Below are positions 1-8,818 of a stretch of DNA of 64,000 nucleotides, in pieces. The notes below the pieces were generated by a model. The model was not told the DNA's origin. It searched no databases and saw only the letters and a program-made list of their open reading frames with translations. How positions within the stretch are numbered: position 1 is the first letter of the stretch; every line of letters begins with the position of its first letter. Origin of the DNA: Pseudactinotalea terrae (GTDB lineage Bacteria; Actinomycetota; Actinomycetes; Actinomycetales; Beutenbergiaceae); contig NZ_WNXZ01000003.1 of NCBI RefSeq assembly GCF_009733845.1, forward strand, positions 248,001 through 312,000. The letters are read 5' to 3'. A program made the position numbers and the translations under genes.

Positions 1-935
1 GCCGTGCCCACCTGGATCTCGTCGAGCCAGAAGATCAGCTCGTCGACCGGGCCGATCACCTGGACGGCGTAGAGCAGCACCGTGGTCACCGCACCGACCG
101 TGGCCTGACCCGTGCTCGCCAGGTAGGCGCCCCAGGCGAGGATCGCGATGATCGGCAGGATGAACGCAGCGTCGAGCCCGGGGAACAGCCAGGTCCGCAG
201 CCACAGCGTGTACTTCTCGGCCTCGAACGCCTCCCGCACATCGGCGTCGGTGCGATCCCGACGGCGCTTGCCCAGCCCGAGCGCGTCGACCGTGCGCGCG
301 CCCTCGACCGACTCCGTCAGCGAGCCGTTGATCGTCGCGTACGCCGCAGACTCGCGCAGGTAGCCGGCCGCCGCACGCTTGAGGTACCAGCGGCACGCGA
401 CCAGCAGGATCGGCAGGCCCACGAACATCCCGAGCGCAACCAGCCAGTTCGTCAGCACCGCGGCGAGCACGGTCAGCAGGATGCTGGCGGTCGCTACCAG
501 CACGCGCGGGACCCCGAACCGCACCGTGAAGTTGATGCGATCCACGTCGTTGGTGGTGCGCGCGATCAGGTCGCCCGTGCCCGCACGCTCCACGGTGGAC
601 AGCGGCAGGGAGGTCACGACCTCGATCAGGTCCTCGCGCATCTGCGCGAACACCTGCTCTCCCAGCACGATCGAGGACCGCTGCGCCTGACGCACCAGCA
701 CCGTCTGCAGCAGCACGGCCACCGCCAGCGCAGCGGCCATCGTGTTGAGCGCGCTCGCGGTCGTGCCGGTCGACACGTCGTCGATGATCCGGCCCAGCAG
801 CCACGGACCTGCGAGCCCGGCCACCGCCGCGCCCGTGTGCAGCCCGACCACCTTGGCGAGCGAGCCCCGGTGCATCCTCAGCAGGTCGCCCACGCGTGCC
901 CGCAGCACCGCACCGTCAGCGATCGGTAGCTTCAT
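1..935 (-). CDS. ABC transporter subunit, transmembrane domain (3' part outside window)
   Basis: The reading frame starts at an ATG at 935 and runs off the left edge, so only about 310 residues are seen. They form the transmembrane part of a type IV exporter: hydrophobic helices, an 'ERAGTGDLIARTTNDVDRI' coupling segment of the ABC_membrane family, and a region continuing toward the nucleotide-binding domain that lies outside the window. The start codon overlaps the stop of the preceding ABC gene (ATGA), so the two are co-translated and probably form a heterodimeric exporter. The substrate cannot be told. This subunit presumably carries the competent ATPase, because its partner does not. That is an inference which the missing sequence would settle. 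Confidence 0.85.
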   Translation of the reverse strand, partial: MKLPIADGAVLRARVGDLLRMHRGSLAKVVGLHTGAAVAGLAGPWLLGRIIDDVSTGTTASALNTMAAALAVAVLLQTVLVRQAQRSSIVLGEQVFAQMREDLIEVVTSLPLSTVERAGTGDLIARTTNDVDRINFTVRFGVPRVLVATASILLTVLAAVLTNWLVALGMFVGLPILLVACRWYLKRAAAGYLRESAAYATINGSLTESVEGARTVDALGLGKRRRDRTDADVREAFEAEKYTLWLRTWLFPGLDAAFILPIIAILAWGAYLASTGQATVGAVTTVLLYAVQVIGPVDELIFWLDEIQVGT

Positions 936-2740
936 CGTGCACCTCCCTCAGGTCCGGCCAGCGCATGCTGGGTCTCGTCGCCGTCGTCGGCAGCCGCGCG
1001 GCTGACGACCCGTCTGTACGCCTCGGCCGCGGCGTCTCCCGCCGCAGCCCGTTCGAGCAGGTCGCGGTGGGAGCCGCGCGTGGCGACCACGCCGTCCACC
1101 AGGAACGCGACGTCGTCCACGACGTCCAGCACGAGCGGACTCGCCGACACGATCGCCGTCGTGCGCCCCGCACGCGCCTCGCGCAGGTTCGCCGCGATCC
1201 GCGCCTCGGTGTGAGCGTCGACGGCGGAGGTCGGCTCGATCAGCAGCAGCACCTCCGCGTCGGTGAGCAAGGCTCGTGCGAGCGCGACCCGCTGTCGCTG
1301 CCCGCCCGAGAGCGACCGGCCCTTCTCGGTGATCTCGCCGTGCAGCCCCGCCGGCAGGGAGTCGAGCACGTCGCGGGCATCGGCGACCCGGATCGCCTCC
1401 AGCAGCTGCTCCTCGCTCAGGTGCCCGCGCACGTCGAGCTCGGTCGCGAGCTCGCCGGTGAAGAGCGCCGGCGTGGGCTCGGACAGCACGATCCGCTCAC
1501 GGACCTGTGCCAGTGGGAACTCCGTGAGCGGCACGCCGTCCCACGTCACCTCGGCCGCGGTGGTGTCGAACCTGGCCATCGTCGTCACGATCTCGGCGCT
1601 CGCGTCGGGATCGGGGCTGACGACGGCGACCAGCTGGCCCGGGCGCAGCTCGAGCCCCGACGGCTCGTGCCGCAGGGTCGCGCCCGCGGCGGGCGCGGGC
1701 GTGGTGCCGGAGTCCGTCACGTCGGAGGTGGTCCGCAGCACGCCGATCATCTTGCGAGCCGCCACGTAGGCACGGGTGCCGTTCTGCACCGCCTGCGTGG
1801 CGGCCCGCAGCGGCTGGGTGAGGAACGTCGCGTAGCCGTAGAACGTCACGAGCTGACCAGTGGTGATCTCGCCGGCCAGCGCCAGGTGCGCACCGAACCA
1901 GACCACGCCCGCGAGGAACAGACCCGGCAGCAGCACCTGCAGCGCGTCGAGCGTCGACTGCGTGCGGGCCACGGCCACGCCCGCGTGCCGCACCCGCTGC
2001 GACTGCTCGGCGTAGCGGCGCGCGAACGCCTCCTCGCCGCCGATGCCGCGCAGGATCCGCAGCCCGGCCACGGTGTCGGAGCCGATCGTCGTGAGCCGGC
2101 CGGACTCCTCGCGTTGCTTGGCCTGCTTGGCCTGCAGCGGCTTGACGAGCAGCCCCAGCACAGCCGCCACCACAGGCAGCCCTGCGAGCACGGCCACGCC
2201 GAGCGGCACCGAGCTGCCCATGAGCACGAACCCCACGACGATGTAGGTCACCACGCCGCCCAGGAACCGGGCTGCGTGCGCGTAGATCTCACCGAGCCGC
2301 AGCGCGTCGGAGGCCACGGTCGCGACGACCTCGCCTGTCGGCAGCTCCTTCGTGATCGCCGAACCGGTGCGGGTCACGTGGTGGCCCACGAGCTGCGACG
2401 CGTTGAGCGAGGCGCGCAGCCAGTTCTGCACATCGAGGCGGTGCCCCACCGAGTTGGCGACCAGCGTCACGACCAGGACGCCGAGCAGCACGAGGCACCA
2501 CCGCAGCAGCGGCTCGGTGAGCCCGTGCTCGAGGCCGTCATCGATCGCCCGACCGATCACGAAGGGCAGCGCGGCCTGGCAGACCGCGCCGAGGATGCCG
2601 AACGCGACAGCGGCTGCGAGCACACCGGACTGACGCCGCGCCTGCCACAGGAGGAAGGCCATCGGCGTGGTCAGCGGAGGGGTACCCGGATCGGCCTCGG
2701 GGAGTGGACGCACGAGGTGCAACGGTAGGGCTCGGATCAC
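932..2740 (-). CDS. ABC exporter half-transporter with degenerate ATPase domain
   Basis: A 602-residue fused exporter subunit: transmembrane domain at about residues 35-330 and nucleotide-binding domain at about 350-580. The signature motif LSGGQ (about 477-481) and the D-loop (SAVD) are intact. Elsewhere the ATPase is badly degraded. The Walker A region reads VVSPDPDASAEI (373-384) with no GxxGxGKS/T lysine. Walker B reads VLLLIEPTS with Ile in place of the Mg-binding Asp. The Q-loop glutamine is absent (VLSEPTPALF), and the H-loop His is replaced (IVSASPL). It overlaps the next gene by 4 bp. In heterodimeric exporters, one degenerate site paired with a canonical partner is well known, and the intact LSGGQ would serve the partner's ATP site. 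The substrate is unknown. Confidence 0.9.
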   Translation of the reverse strand: MIRALPLHLVRPLPEADPGTPPLTTPMAFLLWQARRQSGVLAAAVAFGILGAVCQAALPFVIGRAIDDGLEHGLTEPLLRWCLVLLGVLVVTLVANSVGHRLDVQNWLRASLNASQLVGHHVTRTGSAITKELPTGEVVATVASDALRLGEIYAHAARFLGGVVTYIVVGFVLMGSSVPLGVAVLAGLPVVAAVLGLLVKPLQAKQAKQREESGRLTTIGSDTVAGLRILRGIGGEEAFARRYAEQSQRVRHAGVAVARTQSTLDALQVLLPGLFLAGVVWFGAHLALAGEITTGQLVTFYGYATFLTQPLRAATQAVQNGTRAYVAARKMIGVLRTTSDVTDSGTTPAPAAGATLRHEPSGLELRPGQLVAVVSPDPDASAEIVTTMARFDTTAAEVTWDGVPLTEFPLAQVRERIVLSEPTPALFTGELATELDVRGHLSEEQLLEAIRVADARDVLDSLPAGLHGEITEKGRSLSGGQRQRVALARALLTDAEVLLLIEPTSAVDAHTEARIAANLREARAGRTTAIVSASPLVLDVVDDVAFLVDGVVATRGSHRDLLERAAAGDAAAEAYRRVVSRAAADDGDETQHALAGPEGGAR

Positions 2741-2893
2741 GGCAGGAGCGAGCTGATATCGGCTTATTCGCTCCGTCCGTGGCGAGCATCACCATGCCTG
2801 ATCACCACCCGAGGTCGGTGCCCTCGAGCGCAGCGGCTCACGCCGTCGTCGGCCGTGTCTCACGATGCTCGCCGGAGCGGCGAGAATGAGGCG

Positions 2894-3289
2894 GTGAGCA
2901 TCGAGAACAGCGAGCAGACGCAGCCACCGAACCCCACCCTCGACGCGCCCAAGGCGCGTGCAGCGTTCGCGCGGTACCGGGTGATGGCGTTCGTGACCGG
3001 CGGGATGCTGCTGCTGCTGTGCGTGGAGATGCTGCTGAAGTACGTGCTGCAGGTGAACGGGCCCGATCAGGCGGTGCTGGGGGACTGGATCGCGATCGTG
3101 CACGGGTGGATCTACGTGATCTACGCGGTCACGGTGTTCGATCTCTGGTCGCGCATGCGGTGGAGCTTCGGCCGGATCCTCGCGATGATCGCGGGTGGTG
3201 TGATCCCGGTGCTGTCGTTCATCATGGAGGCTCGTGCGCGCGGCTGGTTCGAGCAGCGGATGGCCGCTGACGCCACGAACGGGGAGTGA
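2894..3289 (+). CDS. DUF3817 integral membrane protein
   Basis: About 131 residues from a GTG at 2894, preceded by a purine-rich GAGAATGAGG stretch. An in-frame ATG at 2855 is possible but lies in the divergent promoter region. There is a short polar N-terminus and then three or four hydrophobic segments (MAFVTGGMLLLLCVEMLLKYVL; IAIVHGWIYVIYAVTVFDLW; ILAMIAGGVIPVLSFIMEA). This pattern, with the HGWIY and FIME elements, is that of the DUF3817 family, small actinobacterial membrane proteins often encoded near guaA, as here. The function is unknown. The next gene starts one base after its stop, so the two are likely co-transcribed. Confidence 0.82.
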   Translation: MSIENSEQTQPPNPTLDAPKARAAFARYRVMAFVTGGMLLLLCVEMLLKYVLQVNGPDQAVLGDWIAIVHGWIYVIYAVTVFDLWSRMRWSFGRILAMIAGGVIPVLSFIMEARARGWFEQRMAADATNGE

Positions 3290-3290
3290 C

Positions 3291-3617
3291 ATGAGCTGGG
3301 TGACCGGAAAGATCTGGGAGCTGACCGAGACCGGCGAGGAGGCCGACCTCCTGGCCCTGATCGAGGAGCAGATCGAGCCGCGGTACGCCGAGCTGCACCC
3401 GGACGTCACGCTCGGGCTGATGCGGCTCGAGGGCCGGCGCTACCTCGCCACCCAGACGTGGCCCGACCGCGAGACGTGGGAGCGCACCACCTCGGGCGAG
3501 GCGTTCGAGCGGTGGTTCGACCACTACAGGCCTGTGCTGGCGCTCTGGGGCGCCGCCGCGACCTTCGTGCTCGAGTGGGCGGGCGAAGACATCCGAGGCG
3601 AAGCTTCTCGGATGTAG
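3291..3617 (+). CDS. Small antibiotic-biosynthesis-monooxygenase-like protein
   Basis: A 108-residue protein starting at an ATG directly after the DUF3817 stop. Its size, the alternating strand and amphipathic helix pattern, and the aromatic residues in the second half (TQTWPDRETWERTTSGEAFERWFDHYRP is spread over about residues 57-83) fit the dimeric alpha/beta-barrel (ABM/DUF4188-like) fold, but no catalytic signature can be read. It is likely cytoplasmic, with no signal or membrane segment. The last codons and stop lie inside a 46-bp direct repeat, so the C-terminus may have been rewritten by that repeat. The functional call is a guess from the fold pattern. Confidence 0.5.
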   Translation: MSWVTGKIWELTETGEEADLLALIEEQIEPRYAELHPDVTLGLMRLEGRRYLATQTWPDRETWERTTSGEAFERWFDHYRPVLALWGAAATFVLEWAGEDIRGEASRM

Positions 3618-3687
3618 ATAGGTGGTGGGCGAAGCCCTCGAAGGCGAAGCTTCTCGGATGTAGAAGGGGTGGGCGACGCCCTCGACG
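3596..3687. repeat. Two tandem copies of a ~46-bp repeat
   Basis: The segment AGGCGAAGCTTCTCGGATG followed by TAGA occurs at 3596-3618 and again at 3642-3664. It is followed each time by a related GGTGGGCGA-GCCCTCGA stretch, giving a period of exactly 46 bp. Each copy contains the palindrome GAAGCTTC inside a weak CCGAG/CTCGG stem. The first copy supplies the last codons and stop of the upstream gene. The second lies in the leader of guaA, about 30-50 bp before its start. Confidence 0.85.
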
Positions 3688-3714
3688 CAGTTTCGAACCC
3701 TCTATCCTGACCGG

Positions 3715-5304
3715 GTGTCATCGCCTTCTGACTCGCACCGCCCGGTCCTCGTCGTCGACTTCGGCGCGCAGTACGCCCAGCTGATCGCACGCCGCGTGCG
3801 CGAGGCGAAGGTGTACTCCGAGATCGTCCCGCACACCACGCCTGTGGCGGACATGGTCGCCAAGGACCCGGCCGCGATCATCCTGTCCGGCGGGCCGTCC
3901 TCCGTCTACGAGGACGGCGCCCCCCGTGTGGACCCTGCGCTGTTCGAGGCGGGGGTGCCGGTGCTCGGCATCTGCTACGGCTTCCAGGCGATGGCGGCGG
4001 CGCTCGGCGGCACGGTCGCCAAGACCGGGACGCGTGAGTACGGCGGCACCGCGGTGGAGGTCTCCGCGACCGGCATCCTGCTCGATGGCTCGCCCGCCGA
4101 TCAGACCACCTGGATGTCGCACGGCGACGCCGTGCAGGCCGCGCCCGAGGGCTTCGAGGTGCTGGCCACCTCGCCCGGCTCGCCCGTGGCCGCGTTCGAG
4201 AGCCGCGAGCGGCGCCTGTTCGGGATGCAGTGGCACCCCGAGGTCAAGCACTCGACGCTCGGCCAGGCCTCGCTCGAGCACTTCCTGTACGACGGCGCAG
4301 GGCTGGTGGGGGACTGGACCCCCGGCAACGTCATCGCTGAGCAGGTCGAGGCGATCCGCGCCCAGGTGGGCGACGCCCGCGTGATCTGCGGGCTCTCCGG
4401 CGGGGTCGACTCCTCGGTCGCCGCCGCCCTGGTGCAGAAGGCGGTGGGCGACCAGCTGACCTGCGTGTTCGTGGACCACGGGCTGCTTCGCGAGGGGGAG
4501 GCCGAGCAGGTCGAGGTCGACTTCGTGAACTCCACCGGCGTGCGGCTGGTGGTGGTCGACGCGCGCGAGCAGTTCCTGCGGGCGCTCGCGGGCGTCACCG
4601 ACCCCGAGACCAAGCGCAAGATCATCGGGCGCGAGTTCATCCGGGTGTTCGAGGAAGCGGCGCGCGGGATCGTGGCCGAGGGGCACGACGCCGCTGACGG
4701 GCCGGCCGAGGAGGTCCGCTTCCTCGTGCAGGGCACGCTCTACCCGGATGTGGTCGAGTCCGGCGGCGGTGAGGGTGCGGCGAACATCAAGTCCCACCAC
4801 AACGTGGGCGGGTTGCCGGAGGACCTGCAGTTCGAGCTCGTCGAGCCGCTGCGCACGCTGTTCAAGGACGAGGTCCGGGCGGTCGGGCTCGAGCTCGGCG
4901 TGCCCGAGGCGATCGTGTGGCGGCAGCCGTTCCCCGGCCCCGGCCTCGGCATCCGGATCGTCGGTGAGGTCACGGCCGACCGGCTCGAGACCCTCCGCGC
5001 CGCCGATGCGATCGCCCGCTTCGAGCTGACCGCCGCCGGCCTCGACCGCGAGATCTGGCAGTGTCCCGTGGTCCTGCTCGGGGACGTCCGCTCGGTGGGC
5101 GTGCAGGGCGACGGCCGCACCTACGGTCACCCGATCGTGCTGCGTCCGGTCTCCAGCGAGGACGCCATGACCGCCGACTGGACGCGCCTGCCGTACGAGG
5201 TGCTGGCCCGCATCTCCACCCGCATCACCAACGAGGTGGCCGAGGTGAACCGCGTCGTGCTCGACGTCACCAGCAAGCCCCCGGGCACGATCGAGTGGGA
5301 GTGA
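3715..5304 (+). CDS. guaA: GMP synthase (glutamine-hydrolysing)
   Basis: A 529-residue enzyme making GMP from XMP, ATP and glutamine. The class I glutamine amidotransferase domain covers about residues 10-200 with the nucleophile Cys87 (GICYGFQ) and the His/Glu pair in MQWHPEV (171-177). The ATP pyrophosphatase domain follows with the P-loop SGGVDSS at 228-234 and the C-terminal dimerisation/XMP-binding part ending in KPPGTIEWE. The length matches the family (about 520-530). It starts at a GTG, and the next upstream bases contain the second copy of the 46-bp repeat. Confidence 0.98.
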   Translation: MSSPSDSHRPVLVVDFGAQYAQLIARRVREAKVYSEIVPHTTPVADMVAKDPAAIILSGGPSSVYEDGAPRVDPALFEAGVPVLGICYGFQAMAAALGGTVAKTGTREYGGTAVEVSATGILLDGSPADQTTWMSHGDAVQAAPEGFEVLATSPGSPVAAFESRERRLFGMQWHPEVKHSTLGQASLEHFLYDGAGLVGDWTPGNVIAEQVEAIRAQVGDARVICGLSGGVDSSVAAALVQKAVGDQLTCVFVDHGLLREGEAEQVEVDFVNSTGVRLVVVDAREQFLRALAGVTDPETKRKIIGREFIRVFEEAARGIVAEGHDAADGPAEEVRFLVQGTLYPDVVESGGGEGAANIKSHHNVGGLPEDLQFELVEPLRTLFKDEVRAVGLELGVPEAIVWRQPFPGPGLGIRIVGEVTADRLETLRAADAIARFELTAAGLDREIWQCPVVLLGDVRSVGVQGDGRTYGHPIVLRPVSSEDAMTADWTRLPYEVLARISTRITNEVAEVNRVVLDVTSKPPGTIEWE

Positions 5305-5350
5305 GGCCGGGCGTGCGCCCGGTTCCGACGGCGGACATAGGCTGATCAGC

Positions 5351-6523
5351 GTGCGGATCGTCCACATCTCCGACTGCTACGCGCCCCGCGTGGGAGGCAT
5401 CGAGACCCAGGTCCAGGATCTGGCGAGCTACCAGGCCGGCCGAGGGGACACCGTCCACGTCCTCACCGCGACCGCGCTCCCGAAGGGCACCGAGGGCGCG
5501 CAGGGCCGCAGCAGGTACCGCGCCAGCACCACTGAGGCGCCGGGCCTGCGCGTGCACCGCCTCGCCTCTCGCACCACGTTCGGACTGCCCGTCCACCCGC
5601 TCGGCCTGTGGCTGATCCGGCGCGCGCTGCGGATGCTCAAGCCCGAGGTCGTCCACGTGCACGCGGGTGTGGTCTCGCCCTTCGCCTACGACGGCGCCCG
5701 GGCGGCCCGCTCGCTCGGCCTCCCGCTGGCCATCACCTGGCACTGCATGCTCGACGGCGTCGAGAGCCTGGTCTCGGCCGGCGCCAAGGCGACCGGTTGG
5801 GACGATGCGCCGTTCGCGCCCAGCGCCGTGAGCACCGTCGCCGCCGAGCGGGTGGCCGATGCGCTCGACCGGACCGACGTCTCGGTGCTGCCGAACGGCC
5901 TCGACCTGGCGCCCTGGACAGCGGCGGCGGCGAGCCCCGTGCCGAGCGCGGTCCCGGGGGCGTTGCGGGTGGTCGCCACGCAGCGGCTGGCGCCGCGCAA
6001 GCGGACGATCCCGCTGCTGATGGCGGTCGCCCGTGCGCACGAGGCGCTCGGGCGCCAGCCCGACGGGACGCCCCGGATCCGCATGACCCTGGTCGGTGGT
6101 GGCCCGGCCGAGGGCCAGGTGCGCGCCGACGTGCAGGCGAACCGGCTCGAGGACGTGGTGACCGTGATGGGCAAGGCGCCGCGCGCGGTGCTGCCCACGA
6201 TCTACCGCGACCAGGACGTGTTCGTCTCGCCGTCCATCCTCGAGGCCTTCGGGATCGCGGCGCTCGAGGCGCGTGCCTCGGGGCTGGCGATCGTCGGCCG
6301 CTCGGGCACGGGGCTGGGGGAGTTCGTCGAGGACGGCGTCAACGGTTACCTGGTGCCCTCCGACGCGGGGATCACCGACGCGCTCGTGCGGCTGGCCTCG
6401 GAACCCGAGCTGCTCGCCCGAATCAGGGCCACCAACGCCACGGTCGCGCCGGCGGTGGCCTGGCCGGACGTCTCGAGCGCCGCCGACGCGCTCTACGAGC
6501 GTGCTCTCGCTGCAAGCGTGTGA
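5351..6523 (+). CDS. GT4-family glycosyltransferase
   Basis: A 390-residue retaining glycosyltransferase of the GT-B fold. The N-terminal acceptor domain begins RIVHISDCYAPRVGGIE with the glycine-rich loop used for donor binding. The C-terminal domain carries the EX7E signature in ILEAFGIAALEARASG (about residues 299-308). There is no signal peptide or membrane segment, so it acts at the cytoplasmic face, probably on a lipid-linked or cell-wall glycan. It starts at GTG 5351, 46 bp after guaA. The sugar specificity cannot be read. A mannosyl- or glucosyltransferase of envelope glycolipid synthesis is the usual role of close actinobacterial types. Confidence 0.9.
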   Translation: MRIVHISDCYAPRVGGIETQVQDLASYQAGRGDTVHVLTATALPKGTEGAQGRSRYRASTTEAPGLRVHRLASRTTFGLPVHPLGLWLIRRALRMLKPEVVHVHAGVVSPFAYDGARAARSLGLPLAITWHCMLDGVESLVSAGAKATGWDDAPFAPSAVSTVAAERVADALDRTDVSVLPNGLDLAPWTAAAASPVPSAVPGALRVVATQRLAPRKRTIPLLMAVARAHEALGRQPDGTPRIRMTLVGGGPAEGQVRADVQANRLEDVVTVMGKAPRAVLPTIYRDQDVFVSPSILEAFGIAALEARASGLAIVGRSGTGLGEFVEDGVNGYLVPSDAGITDALVRLASEPELLARIRATNATVAPAVAWPDVSSAADALYERALAASV

Positions 6524-6645
6524 TCGGTGAGCCGCCCCCAGCCGGGGCGTGTATCAGGACCCGTGCAGGCACCTCCTGATCGGTGAGACCGACTCTCGGC
6601 CGGCCTCCGCAGCCGGGCGTCCCCGGTATGAGTCAAGGAGTGGGT

Positions 6646-6903
6646 ATGGGCGAGGACATGCACGACATGGTCGCCGAGCGGTTCGTCGGCTCCGGTGCGG
6701 TGGACTTCGACGCCACGGGAAAGTTCCTGGCTGAGATCGGTCCTGAGCTCACGCGCAGGGACACCGGTTTGCACGGGGTCGCGTTCGGGAAGTTCAGCAT
6801 GCTCGCGTGCTTCCTGCGCGAGGACGACCTGGCCGGTGTCTTCAAGAACCTCGGCGACATGGCGAAGCTCAACGAGGCGGTCGACGTCTCGCGCATCTCG
6901 TAG
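6646..6903 (+). CDS. Uncharacterised 85-aa protein
   Basis: An 85-residue acidic soluble protein that I do not recognise. The ATG at 6646 is chosen because AAGGAG lies 5 bases before it. An in-frame ATG at 6628 exists but has no ribosome site. It shows no signal peptide or membrane helix and has a single cysteine in the middle. The N-terminus is rich in Met, Asp and Glu, and the C-terminal half looks helical. Its stop lies 31 bp before the 446-aa gene below, suggesting an operon of two unknown genes. A partner or regulator protein is possible. Nothing in it proves a RiPP precursor. Confidence 0.65.
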   Translation: MGEDMHDMVAERFVGSGAVDFDATGKFLAEIGPELTRRDTGLHGVAFGKFSMLACFLREDDLAGVFKNLGDMAKLNEAVDVSRIS

Positions 6904-6934
6904 AGCTGGCACGGTCATGGTGAAGGTCGCGTCC

Positions 6935-8275
6935 ATGACCTCACCGGACGGGCCTCGTCTGGGACGCACCGGTCCGCTCCCGCCCGCAGGGCGCCGGTCG
7001 GTGCGTCCCGATGAGGTGTCCTGGCCGGTCGCGGGGCTGGCCCGGCGGCTGGGCGGGGCGCTGGAGCTGGCTACGGTCGTCGTCGAGGACTTCGGCGACG
7101 CCGGCTACGACGATCTGGAGCGCCCTGCGTTGTCGTTCGGCCCGGAGAAGGTGATCGCCGAGGCCGCGATGCTCGCCCACACCGCGTACGGCGCCAGCCC
7201 GCAGACCGACCTGCGCGTGCAGGAGCTGGTGGGTCGCCTCGCACCACGGGCCAGGTCGACGGCGGCGCTCGGGGACATGGCGCTCCGCCCCGAGATAGTC
7301 GTCAAGCGGGCCGTGCCCCACGTGCTGCTCACCGGCCTGGGATCGCAGGACGCCGAGTTCGACGACTTCGCCGCGGACAGGTGCGCGACGATCCTGGGGC
7401 ACGCCGCTGACGAGCCCGCCACCGTGCTCGCGGAACGCCGGTGGCTGTGCTCGTTGTGGCCGCGACTGCCGCAGGTCGCACCGGTGCCGCTGCGCGGCTC
7501 CACGCTCGAGCGGGCGCTGGACCTACGGTCGGAGTCGCGTGAGGACGCCTACGGGCTCACGCACATGCTGTTCTACGTGACGGACTTCGGGCGCCGCCCG
7601 CCCGACGGCGATCTCGTGCGCGAGCCCCGCGCCGTGCTCGCCGACGTCGAGGGCTTGCTCGCTCGTTACCTCGACCACGGCGACTACGACCTGGTCGGTG
7701 AGCTGCTCATGGCCTGGCCCGAGCTGGGCGTGCCGTGGAGCCCGGCTGCCGCGTTCGCGTTCCGCCTGCTCGGTGCGGTCGAGGACGAGGTCGGGCTGCT
7801 CCCGTGCGGCAACGTGGACCCGGTGCGCCTGTCGCGCCTGACCGGCAGCGAGCGGACGCGCTATGCGCGAGCGATGTCGTACCACACCGCCCTCGTCATG
7901 GGATTCCTCTGCGCGGCGACGCTCCGAGCGCGCCTCCCAGGAGCGGTCGGCACGGCGGCGCCAGCGGGCTGGCGGCGGTTCCGGGAGCTCATCGACCCCG
8001 ACGACACCAGCCACTGGCTCGCGGCGTTCGACGCCTCGCCGCAGATGACCAAGGCGAGCCTCGCGCCGTTGGTGCGGGACCTGGTGCTCACCCAGGCCAT
8101 GCGTCAGCACGACCTGGCGCGAGCCGGTGAGGCGCTCGCCGTCGCAGCCAGGCTCGGCATGCCCTCGAGCGCGATGACGCGCGCCGTCAGCGATCGGTTG
8201 TGGGCGCTCGACCGGGCCAGTCGGGTCGCTGGGCGCCGGGCTCGGGCGCCGATTGGTGCCAGCCGTTCGATCTGA
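6935..8275 (+). CDS. Uncharacterised 446-aa protein (DUF6895-like?)
   Basis: The start is taken at ATG 6935, with GAAGG 8 bases upstream. ATG 6917 is an alternative. The product is a soluble, largely alpha-helical protein without signal or membrane segments. A central block reading YGLTHMLFYVTDFG (about residues 207-220), followed by a run of leucine-rich helices, resembles actinobacterial hypothetical proteins I associate with DUF6895. I am not certain of that family name. There is no nucleotide-binding or metal motif I can identify. It is probably co-transcribed with the preceding 85-aa gene and the small membrane gene that starts 9 bp later. Confidence 0.7.
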   Translation: MTSPDGPRLGRTGPLPPAGRRSVRPDEVSWPVAGLARRLGGALELATVVVEDFGDAGYDDLERPALSFGPEKVIAEAAMLAHTAYGASPQTDLRVQELVGRLAPRARSTAALGDMALRPEIVVKRAVPHVLLTGLGSQDAEFDDFAADRCATILGHAADEPATVLAERRWLCSLWPRLPQVAPVPLRGSTLERALDLRSESREDAYGLTHMLFYVTDFGRRPPDGDLVREPRAVLADVEGLLARYLDHGDYDLVGELLMAWPELGVPWSPAAAFAFRLLGAVEDEVGLLPCGNVDPVRLSRLTGSERTRYARAMSYHTALVMGFLCAATLRARLPGAVGTAAPAGWRRFRELIDPDDTSHWLAAFDASPQMTKASLAPLVRDLVLTQAMRQHDLARAGEALAVAARLGMPSSAMTRAVSDRLWALDRASRVAGRRARAPIGASRSI

Positions 8276-8284
8276 CGTAGTGTC

Positions 8285-8629
8285 ATGACCATGGAAATCG
8301 TTCACGGTGTTCTGCTGGTTCTCCACCTCATCGGCTGGGCGATGGTGCTCGGAGGCGTGCTTGCCTCGATGCGCCGGCCGCAGGTGCCGGCGGGGGCATG
8401 GCACGGTGCGCTCACCGCACTCGTCACGGGCATCCTGATGGTCGGCGTCCTCGAGATGGGCGACGGTGACCTCAACCACATCAAGATCGGCCTCAAGCTG
8501 CTGATCGCGCTCGCTGTGACGGTGCTCGTGTGGCGCGGCCGTAAGAAGGAGGACGTGACCACCGGCTACCTCGGAGCAATTGCCGGGCTGACCGCCCTCA
8601 ACGTCGCCATCGCGGTGCTCTGGCGCTGA
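8285..8629 (+). CDS. Small four-helix membrane protein
   Basis: 114 residues (ATG 8285, or ATG 8291 two codons later). Four hydrophobic segments follow one another with short loops: VLLVLHLIGWAMVLGGVLA, LTALVTGILMVGVLEM, IGLKLLIALAVTVLVW and GAIAGLTALNVAIAVLW. The conserved-looking histidine in helix one and HIKIGLK before helix three are typical of small actinobacterial membrane proteins of unknown role. It is the last gene of the unit, being followed by two stem-loops. Confidence 0.75.
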   Translation: MTMEIVHGVLLVLHLIGWAMVLGGVLASMRRPQVPAGAWHGALTALVTGILMVGVLEMGDGDLNHIKIGLKLLIALAVTVLVWRGRKKEDVTTGYLGAIAGLTALNVAIAVLWR

Positions 8630-8636
8630 GCTCGAC

Positions 8637-8657
8637 GCGCCCGGCTGGGCCGGGCGC
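8637..8657 (+). terminator. GC-rich stem-loop after the small membrane gene
   Basis: GCGCCCGGC, a 3-base loop, then GCCGGGCGC: a perfect 9-bp stem eight bases past the stop codon at 8629. There is no T-run, as is usual in high-GC actinobacteria, so a terminator role is inferred. Confidence 0.55.
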
Positions 8658-8734
8658 AGGGGCCGCCGCCTGCCCGCCCCGCCAGTCCTCGGCTCGTCTG
8701 GCCCCGGGCCGGTGTCGAGCAGCTGACCCGCGAC

Positions 8735-8776
8735 GAAGAACCGCCCGTTCGAGCCTTCGGCTCTGGGCGGTTCTTC
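8735..8776. terminator. Strong stem-loop separating the core genes from the sugar operon
   Basis: GAAGAACCGCCC (8735-8746) pairs perfectly with GGGCGGTTCTTC (8765-8776). The 18-base interval itself holds a nested GAGCC/GGCTC hairpin. The symmetric arms (GAAGAA before, TTCTTC after) make it usable in either direction. It insulates the sugar operon starting at 8878. Confidence 0.75.
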
Positions 8777-8818
8777 GCGTCTCAGGCCAGGTCTCGCCGA
8801 CACGGGTGGCGCGCTGAG

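Noticed and set aside
896-2728. 610-residue plus-strand frame over the ABC exporter gene
   Set aside because: The translation is low-complexity and the minus strand carries a complete ABC half-transporter with conserved motifs.
3718-5367. Long open frame on the opposite strand of guaA (and similar antisense frames over purH, pcrA, idh, aldehyde dehydrogenase)
   Set aside because: High G+C makes stop codons rare on the antisense strand. The translations are Arg/Ala/Gly/His-rich with no motif, and the sense genes are unambiguous.
6646-6903. The 85-aa gene as a RiPP precursor
   Set aside because: No leader/core boundary, one cysteine only, and no maturation enzyme or transporter recognisable beside it.
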